NCBI RefSeq assembly: GCF_932526225.1
Contig: NC_064041.1
Location: 9,530,813-9,594,812, forward strand
Direction: 5' to 3'
Length of the DNA stretch: 64,000 bases
DNA from: Nematostella vectensis
Taxonomy: Eukaryota; Cnidaria; Anthozoa; Actiniaria; Edwardsiidae
The notes under the pieces were generated by a model. The model saw only the letters and a list, made by a program, of their open reading frames with translations. It ran no database searches and had not been told where the DNA came from. Below are positions 22,370 through 34,318 of this stretch, piece by piece; positions within the stretch are counted from its first letter, which is position 1; every line of letters begins with the position of its first letter. The position numbers and the translations under genes were made by a program.

Positions 22370-23670
22370 GATTCCTCGGTACCAGACCCCCAAAACGACA
22401 ACGTTTTCTTCATATGGTTTTCCCAAAATAAGGTCTGGTTAACTTCGGTCAGCTTTAATCATTGCATAGAGATTCTTTAAGTTATGTTGGTCTTCGAGAT
22501 ATGAGGCTTGAAGTGCAATTTTTAAATGTTCAAAGTATATATTCTCCTCGTTTTTAGGGAGAAGTCGGGCTCTGATCAGTAATTAAGCCAACTTTGCTCG
22601 CTATTATCAAAATTTCATATCTTCTAAATTTCTTTAAAATTTGGAATTAAGCTTTTGGTCAGAGGAACTCCTTGTATGCGTAATCTTGAGCTTATAAATT
22701 GAAAATTGGAAAATTCCATGCCATTTTTGCTCTGTCACGCTGTTCTCAGAGCAGGGAGATGAAAGCTGGGAAAGCAAAAGGAAAGCTCGTATATCACTAG
22801 GTACACAGAGGAGTTTCAAGGTCTGTGAACTACTCAAAATAGGGGAAGAGACATCTGCTTTTGGTCTCCTATTTTGCCAGGGCTCCATGGGCAAATTAAC
22901 GGGCAAATTAACGCCTCTGCGAGTGTGGAATGCATGTGGTAATCGCGTTACTGTTCTCAAGCTGCTGCGGAACATCTCCGTGCTTTCCAGTTAAAAAGGC
23001 TTTTGTGAAAAATTAGGATGGAGGAAACATTCGAAAACGTCTTTTTATTAAGATTGCTAGCACAATGGGAAGAATCGAGCGGAAAATCAAAAAATACCCT
23101 TAGTTTCTGTTGTTATTTGTTCCGACAATTAATCATTGTGGAGACGTTAGTTATAATTAGGAGTATACAACTAAAAGATTTGAAATCGGGGGAAAGAATG
23201 AAAATTTTGCTGTAAAAGTGCACGATTTCTGAATCAAAATGTCCAAATTTTCCCGGGATTTCATGGATTGCACCCCCTAAGATCCCCTAAGTACTGAAGT
23301 ATGGAGCATCTTCGACTGTCGTGTTCGCGAATGTCGTGTCGCGTCGTGTCGTGAATAATATGCTACGGTCGCCCCGGCATTAAACAGCCCAATGGCGACA
23401 CTCCATACAACTCGCACGTCCATCGGTTGCGAATACGCAAAACTCGCACAGTCTTCGAAGAGAACAATCGCAGATAAAGGCTCTATTTTTTAAGTATAAT
23501 GGCAAAACTGAATTTAGTTCGAACAGATTAAGAGTTAGAAAATTCAGTCTCGTGTGGCGTCGCATTTAATTGAGGACGCCAAAAAATGGCTTATGCAAAT
23601 GAGCATCTGTCCCGAGATCCCATGCTCGTTTCTGTGAGCCCGCAGTACTCCTGATTGGACAACTGTATCA
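22370..23670. other. No gene recognised
   Basis: The phrase ATAGGGGAAGAGACATCTG (about 22838) and what follows resemble the right end of the flotillin-intron element (about 36145-36175), so transposon debris is likely here. A short CGTGTCG repeat lies at about 23330-23352. Confidence 0.45.
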
Positions 23671-23674
23671 GTTT

Positions 23675-24030
23675 TGACGTAACTAATTGATAAAATTGAT
23701 AATTGGCACCAATTAATAATAGTTGATATCAATTTATCAGTGGTTAACAATTGATATCAAAAGTTGATAACAATCGATAATCAACATTCGGGGGCGAGTT
23801 TAATTATTAATGAAAATTAATAATAGTTGATAGAGATCGATAACAATTGATGATCAAGACAATTTAATTGATAATCAAACTAGATAGGTAATCAGCTGGA
23901 ATGCATCGAATCAATTGATCATAACTGATATCAATTGATAACGAAAAAAATTGAGTGAGTATCAATTGTTATTAAAAGCTGATAATTGATAACCATCTAG
24001 TAAATTGATATCAATTATGATAAATTGCCT
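23675..24030. repeat. AT-rich low-complexity tract of TTGATAA/TTATCAA words
   Basis: This tract is built from permutations of ATTGATAA, ATTGATATCAATT and ATCGATAA. I count about sixteen GATA words on the plus strand in 350 bases, many inside small palindromes. Confidence 0.8.
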
Positions 24031-24335
24031 TTGTTTATCAACTTTTATAAATAGTTGCGTCGGATATTATTATTTTCAATAGTGCTTTCCATTTCATTTA
24101 CTTTCTACCTTTGAAAGCAGTGTTTTGGAGGACAGAATTTATACTAAGTTCAAGTACCTTATCTGGGGTAAATACAACTGTAAACAAAGGATGAGTGCAT
24201 TTATTTGTGATTATCACTGGAAACGCAAATCAGAGTTTGAAAAACCTAGCGTGGTTTGGAAGATATGTGTAAGAACTATTAGCTGACAATCCTGAGATGT
24301 GTCTGCACATCTGTTTTTTTATAGTTTATTGTCTT

Positions 24336-24653
24336 TTATAATGTCGGAAGGCAGAGTTCACAGTTGCATATGTCAATGTACTTTGTCTTCTCTGAAGACG
24401 GACGGCAGAATTCACAGTCGCATATGTCAATGTACTTTGACTTCTCTAAAGACGGACGGCAGAATTCGCAGTTACATATGTCAATATACTGGCTTTCTAT
24501 CGCTGCTGCAATGTTTAAGGCGGATTCTATCGCCGCTGTTGTATTTCTGTACATCAAGCCACCGCGTGGATTCAACGCTGGATGTTTTTTCATCGCCCTC
24601 TTCCATCTTGCCATTCTGTTTAAAAACGTAATAAAAAAGGAGTTAGTTGGCAC
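24336..24653 (-). other. Unidentified 105-codon frame ending in Cys-rich 20-residue repeats
   Basis: The minus-strand frame ends in three near-identical 60-bp units (24345-24490) encoding KYIDICDCEFCRPSSEKT-like repeats with a CxCxxC pattern, then a stop near 24336. The upstream part (FLNRMARWKRAMKKHPAL) has no recognised family. The same repeat is also open on the plus strand, so coding on either strand is unproven. Confidence 0.3.
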
Positions 24654-24695
24654 CTATGAGTTATCTAATAAACGTACAAAGCCATGTATATCTAC

Positions 24696-24871
24696 CAGAG
24701 CCGTAGCATGCCACGTAAGTTTGGGGCGGGAGCACAATACAGAAATATTAAAAAAAAATTGGGGGGCACAGCCATGCCCCTTCTGGTCATTTCATTATAA
24801 TTTGAAAATATTGTGGGGGTGTGGGGGGGGGGGCACATGCCCCCAGTGCTCCAACCCCTGCTACGGCCCTG
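24696..24871. mobile_element. 176-bp MITE, TIR CAGAGCCGTAGCA / TGCTACGGCCCTG
   Basis: The ends pair with one mismatch over 13 bases. Internally there is a GGGGGCACAGCCATGCCCC phrase and a G-run. Related copies are at 48438-48609 and 54419-54530. No clear target duplication is visible. Confidence 0.75.
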
Positions 24872-24932
24872 GCTATTATATATACACATATATATAGTGT
24901 TGGTTTGAGAAAAATACAAACTACATAGGTTT

Positions 24933-24971
24933 CCCTACAGGTCTGTTTCGTGGTTGCCCACTCATCAGGGG
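24933..24971 (-). ncRNA. Type I hammerhead ribozyme motif (left palindrome arm)
   Basis: Exact mirror copy of the plus-strand motif at 24976-25014, read on the minus strand: stem I CCC/GGG, CUGAUGA core, stem II GUGG-GCAA-CCAC, GAA, stem III ACAG/CUGU, and A at the cleavage position (24936). This orientation matches the neighbouring unit at 25175-25217, so minus is probably the ancestral strand. Confidence 0.75.
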
Positions 24972-24975
24972 CAAT

Positions 24976-25014
24976 CCCCTGATGAGTGGGCAACCACGAA
25001 ACAGACCTGTAGGG
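24976..25014 (+). ncRNA. Type I hammerhead ribozyme motif (right palindrome arm)
   Basis: The order is stem I CCC (24976-24978), CUGAUGA (24979-24985), stem II GUGG with GCAA tetraloop and CCAC (24986-24997), GAA (24998-25000), stem III ACAG-AC-CUGU (25001-25010), A17 (25011) and GGG closing stem I (25012-25014). U24975-A25015 adds a fourth pair. All invariant core bases are present, so cleavage between 25011 and 25012 is predicted. Confidence 0.75.
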
Positions 25015-25119
25015 AAACCTATGTAGTTTGTATTTTTCTCAAACCAACACTATACACCGCTCTACTTTCGAGTATTGAGCACTTTCTATGAAAGCCTTCA
25101 ACCATCATTTTACACATAT

Positions 25120-25305
25120 ATATACATATATATACATCTTGGTTTGTAGGAAAAAACACGCGAACTACCGTTTCATCTCTACAAGCCTGTTCCGTGGTTG
25201 CCCACTCATCAGGAGATTTAGATATATCCCGCTCTACACCTATGTACTGAGCACTGTTATATAAACGCCTGCACTCACGCATTACATATATATACATATA
25301 TATTT
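25120..25305. repeat. Second, diverged unit of the hammerhead tandem repeat
   Basis: The unit runs through TTGGTTTGTAGGAAAA, the hammerhead block, CGCTCTACACCTATGTACTG and CTGCACTCACGC to a (TATA/CATA) stretch. The same order of blocks (CGCTCTAC, then TATTGAGCACTTT, then ACATATATATACATATATAT) follows the palindrome at 25056-25130. There are therefore two tandem units of about 185 bp, the first interrupted by the inverted arm. This organisation resembles retrozymes and related hammerhead-bearing retroelements. Confidence 0.75.
25175..25217 (-). ncRNA. Diverged hammerhead motif with covarying stem I
   Basis: Minus strand: stem I AUCUC (25217-25213) pairs with GAGAU (25179-25175). The CUGAUGA core and GUGG-GCAA-CCAC stem II are kept, and stem III is ACAG-GC-UUGU with one G-U pair. 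Stem I sequence differs from the other copies yet still pairs, which supports a selected RNA fold. The core GAA reads GGA (A13 to G, base 25192), which should reduce or abolish cleavage. Confidence 0.65.
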
Positions 25306-25552
25306 TAAAGAAGGTTGCGCTCGGAATATCGATGTATTTTAACTTGCAGTACCTCATGGGTATCAAATAAATAAGCAAAAAGCGTGAATAAAAAGCAAAT
25401 TCAGGCTTCAATAGCTGTAGAATTATTTTTCATGTTCCTGTGAACATTCCTATTGCTTTCGGATACAATAGGGCGTTAATACGCTACCCATGAGGCACTG
25501 CGAGCTACGATACATTTATTTCCGAGTGCAACGTTATTTGAAATAGGTGTAT
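25298..25552. mobile_element. MITE copy 2 of the 'CACCTATTTCAAATAAGGTT' family
   Basis: Left end TTTAAAGAAGGTTGCGCTCGGA is degraded; the right end TCCGAGTGCAACGTTATTTG..AATAGGTGTAT is intact. The internal phrases are shared with the copies at 19860, 37134 and 60585. It directly abuts the hammerhead repeat. Confidence 0.8.
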
Positions 25553-25585
25553 ATCTGTGATATATAATATCAATATGAACCAAAT

Positions 25586-25876
25586 CCTTGTATCACCAAA
25601 ATCATCATCATCATCAAAGCCAATGTCATCACACATACTCTCTGATCAATTATCGCCATTATTATTATTTCCAGTAAGCAAAATCTCTGGACAAAGGGGG
25701 GGGGGGGGGAAGCGGGGCCGGCCCGACCCACCCCTAGACGGTCCGATTATATCACCATCGGCCCCACCATCAACATCACCGACGATATCACTACTATCAT
25801 CATTATCATCCTCAGAACCATTCCCAAAATCTTCATCATCACCATCATCATCGTCAAATCATCATCATCTTCTTTT
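25586..25876. repeat. ATC-rich imperfect microsatellite with internal G-run
   Basis: Interrupted (ATC)n/(CATCAT)n runs at both ends, with a G-run near 25698-25709 and a GC-rich spacer. Confidence 0.8.
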
Positions 25877-25879
25877 GTG

Positions 25880-26440
25880 AACATCACCCTCAGCATTTTT
25901 AAGTCTAACTTTTTTTGTAGCCAAATCCGATAGTAAACGTCCCGTGGAGATACTGCAACGGCCTTTAAAAATCCCTTTTTGTTCTTTCGTGGGTGGTCAG
26001 ATTTTTATCGGAAAACTCCCCTCACCCCAACCCCGGAAAAAGTAGGTCCACTTTTTCTTATTTCCTGGGTACATCAGCAACAGCTTCAATAATATGTTTA
26101 TAAATACAATAGATCAGTAATACCGTGTGCGTCTTCTGATGCGCTTCTTAATTACTGCAGAAAGAGGCGTCTTTTCCGGTCGATCAACGGTGTTGCAATC
26201 TGTACGTCCTATTAGCGACCTGCAGATATACGTACATGGTTACCATAGTAATGACACGTGGTAAAACGTGCAACTATTTTCACAAGTCACGTGCATTATT
26301 CATTCAGGAGTGTCAATTTAAAGGTGCAGGCGCTTATTTCGTCAAAGTCAAGTGAAGATTTTAATAGACGGCATCATCTGTGCTATTTATCTAATTATCG
26401 AGTGATTGCCACATAATTTTCAAGTGGGTTTCAATGAGTA
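25880..26440. other. No gene recognised
   Basis: Non-coding; a CACGTGGTAAAACGTG phrase lies near 26258. Confidence 0.45.
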
Positions 26441-26975
26441 TTAAGTAAGTCCTGACCGTTGAAAGGCAACCTCGCCTGCACTGTTTACAAATTTGTCACA
26501 TGATTTGTCCCTAAAGGACGCAAGCGCAACGCACGTAGTTTTCCGATTCTTACTAGAACGCAAGCGGAAGCGCAAGAGAACGCAACCGCTTGATTTTCTT
26601 GCGCTTGCTCTTTTTCTTGCGCTTGCTGTTTTTCTAGCTGTAGAAAAACTAGATGGTGAATGGGCGTGGTGTAGAAAAGGTATTATTTTGCGCCAACAAA
26701 GGGCTAACGCTCGAAACGTCAGCGCAACTACTCTGTTTCAAGGAGGCGTCCAACATACCTTTTAAACCTTGTTTCGATTTATACTTTGATAGGCAAACTC
26801 GCCTGTACTATTTAAATAATTGGCACGTGATTGTCACATGATTGTCCCTTAGTATCACGTGAGTCCTTGCCAATGAAAGGCAACCTCGCCTGCACTGTTT
26901 ACGTAATTGTCACGTGGTTATCACATGGTTGTCCCGTGATAACCACGTAGTATCACGTGAGACCTTACCGTTGAT
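26441..26975. repeat. Three copies of a ~100-bp repeat next to the Ig-like gene
   Basis: The phrase AAAGGCAACCTCGCCTGCACTG..GT(C)AC(A/G)TG recurs at about 26460, 26790 (as AGGCAAACTCGCCTGTACT) and 26875. TATCACGTGAG..CCTTGCC occurs between copies. The last copy overlaps the stop codon of the minus-strand gene at 26965. Between copies 1 and 2, inverted TTCTTGCGCTTGC/GCAAGCGCAAGA phrases can pair. Confidence 0.65.
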
Positions 26976-28108
26976 AAACGACCTCATCCAGGACATAAAT
27001 TAGAGCGGCGCCAATACAGAACAAGAACAGAAACACCATCGCAGGGCCAGGATTGTCGAGACAGGTGAAGAAGAACGAGTCCCCCCTGAATGCCGCAGAG
27101 GCAACGGCCGTGACGGCTTCCATAGTGAACTCGGCAACGTACTCATTGACGTCATACAGACACAGGCCAAGCCAATCCAGGAACACCGAGTGGTCAATGG
27201 ACATAAGCCCAGACAGCGTCTCAGCTAGCTCACGGTAGAAATAGCCAGTCCTTACCAGACAGTAATCGGCTGCATGGATCACCGCCACGGAAATCAAGTT
27301 GGTATGATTTGTGATCCACTTTGAGGCTTCTGACATGAGGTACCGTTCGCTTCCGCAGTCCTCGCTCAAGGGTTCCTTACATTGCTGTGGGGTTGAGGTC
27401 TTGATGTGCGTATTTCTGATATTTGTGGCTGAGGAAATATAATTTTGTAAGCGAATGTGTTTTTCTTATTATTATTTTTACATGTTTGCCCGTTGTAACT
27501 AAATAGTGTTACAAATGTTGCATTTATAAATCTATTTTTGATAAAAGATAGTATAATACAAACAGCCAATATCGTTATTTTTTATCTGTCTCCAAACACA
27601 GGTACCCCCATTCGAAAACGTAATCCCCCTCCTTGGGTGTGAAGTTTTTTAAACAATTGTATTGTGTCGTACCTTCATTGACATGAACCTCTGATTCCAC
27701 CCTCATGTTTGACTGCCCCTCCTTGATGTCTTTATACAAACACGCGAATTTGCCACTCATGTCGGCATCAGGGATTCTCACAACGAACACGCGTTTACCA
27801 ACTCGTTTCACGTTCTCGCTCATGCTGATATCAGTCCATCCGTCCACGAACATTCGGTCACCAGCACGCTTCAAGTTACTGTCTGTCCATCCCTCGACGC
27901 GGTGTGGGCTAAAGTACAATCCGATATTTCTTGCGGCAAAGGCAGTACAGTTCAGCATGATTCTAGCGCCAGGGGAAACCACGAGAACTTGATAATCTTG
28001 GGCAGGCTGGATATCAATAAGAGAAAAAGTGGACGCAGTCTTGTAGTGTTCATTGCTGCATGGTGTGACCACGATGCACATGACAAAGACAAGCGGTATA
28101 AGTTTCAT
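26965..28108 (-). CDS. Two-exon Ig-like domain membrane protein, unidentified
   Basis: Exon 1 (28108-27606) starts at MKLIPLVFVMCIVVTPCS, a good signal peptide; an upstream in-frame Met at 28177 would hide it. It contains one Ig-like domain: GARIMLNC for the first Cys and DADMSGKFACLY for the second, in DxxGxxxC form. Between the two Cys, GWTD..KR.G.R.FV occurs twice, a small internal duplication. Exon 2 (27415-26965) carries several hydrophobic stretches and a final membrane segment (AMVFLFLFCIGAALIYVL) before DEVVYQR and TAA. A GTACCT donor at 27605 and an ATATCAG acceptor keep the frame and give about 317 residues, but the donor is weak and the junction is my choice. It is a likely cell-surface protein; partner and role are unknown. 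Confidence 0.65.
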
Positions 28109-28800
28109 TATGATTGTAATTCTCGAGTATTTTTGCGTTACCGTCTCAAAGCAGTTTGGCAGTGAGTCAAATAACAAGTATTGTTGCTAAGTTTCCCGTG
28201 ACGTCGAATTCGAAGCGATTGTGACGATTTAGTTTGCGCGAGAGCTTACCATTTGCACGTGCTTTTTACCACGCGCGGGTTGTAAGCGTGATGTGTTTGA
28301 TTCCATCCAACACAAATTCAACATGTTGAAACATTCCAACCTGTTTCTTTTATTTAGACCGGGAAATTTAATCTCGCGAAATTTAATGGTTATAGAAAAA
28401 TTGATCACAGAGATTAAAGGTTCTATTAAGATCTACTAGTAAGGACATGTAACGAAACTATCGATAATGGCTTGAGGAACAAAAACACTTTTCAATGACT
28501 GTAAGACTGACTTTTGAGGCAATTCAGCAGCCGCCAAGGGACAACTTCTTAGTCCTAGGTCCTGTTTTAGTAGTTGGTTAACGTCATTTTTCTGTTAAAA
28601 CGAGAAAAGAATTGCAAATTTAGAACAAAAGGCCAAAGCGCGAAGGTGTTTTTATACTAATAAATTATCAATTTCATACTACTACAACAGTTTCTTTTCT
28701 CTATGACATTGAACATCATTACAACTTGAAGCTTTTTTCAAAAAACTTACTTATCTCTTTTTTGTCCAGAATCTGAGCTCCAGTGCTTTCTTAGAAGTAG
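28109..28800. other. 5' flank of the Ig-like gene, no other gene recognised
   Basis: Non-coding as far as I can see, without clear repeats. Confidence 0.45.
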
Positions 28801-28814
28801 GATAGTCATTTTAC

Positions 28815-29410
28815 TCAGTAACCTGGGGGGGAGGGGAGCGCTCGGGGGAGGCACTAATTAATAGTTTTGGCTCAAAGGGGGCGCTTATTATTAGTTTGGT
28901 TCAAAGGGGGCGCTTATTATTAGTTTTGGTTCAAAGGGGGCGCTTATTCGAGGGAGGCGCTAATTTTTAATTTTGGTTCAAACGGGCCGCTTATTATTAG
29001 TTTTGATTCAAAGGGGGCGCTTATTCGAGGGAGGCGCTAATTAATAGTTTTGGCTCAAAGGGGGCGCTTATTCGAGGGAGGCGCTAATTAATAGTTTTGG
29101 CTCAAAGGGGGCGCTTATTAATAGTTTTGGCTCAAAGGGGGTGCTAATTAATAGTTTTGGCTCAAAGGGGGCGCTTATTCGAGGGAGGCGCTAATTAATA
29201 GTTTTGGCTCAAAGGGGGCGCTTATTAATAGTTTTGGTTCAAAGGGGGCGCTTATTAATAGTTTTGGCTCAAAGGGGGCGCTTATTAATAGTTTTGGCTC
29301 AAAGGGGGCGCTATAATGAATAGTATTGGCTCAAAGGGCCGCCTATTCGAGGGAGGCGCTAATTAAAAGTTTTGGCTCAAACTGGGCGCTTATTCGGGGA
29401 AGGCGCTTGT
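28815..29410. repeat. Minisatellite, ~29-30 bp units, about 20 copies
   Basis: Units read AATAGTTTTGGCTCAAAGGG GGCGCTTATT, with a variant containing TTCGAGGGAGGCGCTAA. The variant and standard units intermix, giving longer composite units. Non-coding. Confidence 0.95.
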
Positions 29411-29868
29411 AAGAGTACCGTTTGTGGGGACCGAAATCGTGGTTTTATGGAATCTCCTTATACAGTATACATTGTTTTATTAGGTCATTATTGACAGTTT
29501 ATGATTAGGGATCATGTGATAGAGGATAGTTTATACCGCTGGAAGGGGTATCGCCAAGCATGTTGCCATACAAGAACTGTATGAAAAAAAAAAAAAACAC
29601 TTTTTGGTCATATTTCCCCGTTGTGCCACTTAACAACATTAAGGACACAATCCCCCATCCATAGCAGAAAACCAACAATGTGTGTTCGCTTAAAACAGGT
29701 GTAAGTGTCCATTTTCGCTTGCTCATTTTTCAACCGTACGTGGTTTGCAAATGGCCATTTTCATATATCATATAAAGGACAGGAAGGGGGCAAGACAACA
29801 AATGGAGACACGTTCTCTTTCAAGTAGCGTTGTTATTTTATTGCTCCATTCAGAGTACAGTAGTACAA

Positions 29869-33324
<3,456 letters not shown>

Positions 33325-34075
33325 AATGTATACAAGGCTGAATATAAAATGTGGGTGAGTTAGGTATGTGAAAACCAGATATTCCAGACTGTCATAGCTC
33401 CCCCATATATGAAGCAATGTCTCAATAAGAAAATGCAATGCCACATCATTATGAAAACATGGTATAGTATAGGTCCAAATAAGGGCAGAATCAAAGGAAT
33501 AGCAGTCAAACCATCAGTGGAAGGACAGTTAATAATATTATACAGTAATAGCCTCTAGCTTTTATCAGATGTATGCTTACTGTATCATGGCAACGTTCTC
33601 AATATTTGATTGTTTTTACAAGTTATATGCATAGTATTTTATTGCTGGTGAGGTAAATTAATCAAACTTTTCTTCAAGACATGACGAGATTGTGCAGTGC
33701 ACATGTTTCCATGCCTTACAGAAGTCAGTCTATTTTGTGGTAATGTCACAGGACTGTTACGGGATTGAGGCATTATATAATTCCACAGTATTTGGTGGAT
33801 AATTACCATCACGAATCACTAGGGCATCGACAAGTGACATTGTAGATTTATAGATCGAAAACATAGCCAATTCCTTTTCCTAAATTTCGAAGTTTTTACC
33901 TTCGAATCTTACCCCAAAATCAAAGCAAATAATGTCATTTTATGAAGCAGAGGCTAACATGTATATCAAATGATTATTCCTGTTTAGGAGTTTAGCGTTT
34001 AAACGAAAATATAAGGGTTTTATTGAGGGGAAACAACGTTATTTCTGTGTGATATAAAATGGCGGCCATCTTACC

Positions 34076-34318
34076 TCGAGCCGTACGTGTAAGAGAAAGA
34101 AGCCTCGGCACGTGGGACTCATATGCGGGGTGGACCCGAACACCACGAAACCCCTGAACATTTCTCAACGTAAACTCATCGACTGGGACGAATTGTTATC
34201 GACTGACAATGGGTGTGCCGGAGTTTTTGACGGATCACGTGATCTCTGTTGTGCTCGCCGTAGTCGTAAAGTGTGTAGAACAAGACTTGAAAACTCTGTT
34301 CTTGTTTTCGTTCTAGAA
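34076..34318. promoter_or_regulatory. Divergent promoter region of RPS5 and flotillin-1
   Basis: The RPS5 leader starts with a TOP-like tract at about 34102 on the minus strand. The flotillin start codon is at 34319 on the plus strand. A YY1-type AAGATGGCCGCCAT lies just inside RPS5 intron 1 (about 34059-34072). A CACGTG lies at about 34110 and a TCACGTGATC at about 34235. No TATA box is evident. The two leaders must fit in about 220 bases, so the genes likely share a bidirectional promoter. Confidence 0.6.

Larger units (their letters stand above)
24893..25054. repeat. Perfect inverted repeat, two 79-bp arms, 4-base centre
   Basis: Arms 24893-24971 and 24976-25054 are exact reverse complements around CAAT. 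Each arm contains a complete hammerhead motif, so a hammerhead can form from either transcribed strand. Such a long perfect palindrome is unstable in vivo and may instead reflect a foldback artefact of cloning or assembly. Confidence 0.97.

Noticed and set aside
22634-22975. 113-codon minus-strand frame
   Set aside because: It overlaps transposon-like sequence shared with the flotillin-intron element and has no protein motif.
24364-24897. 177-codon plus-strand open frame
   Set aside because: It starts in the 60-bp repeat and runs through a complete MITE and its G-run, so openness is accidental.
24920-25240. CRISPR-like array from the repeated palindromic blocks
   Set aside because: Eukaryotic context, only two or three units, no spacers of constant size; hammerhead folds account for the conserved blocks.
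25019-25411. 130-codon minus-strand frame over the hammerhead repeat
   Set aside because: It reads through the ribozyme repeats and TATA-rich spacer and into a MITE. Nothing suggests translation, and the RNA fold explains the conservation better.
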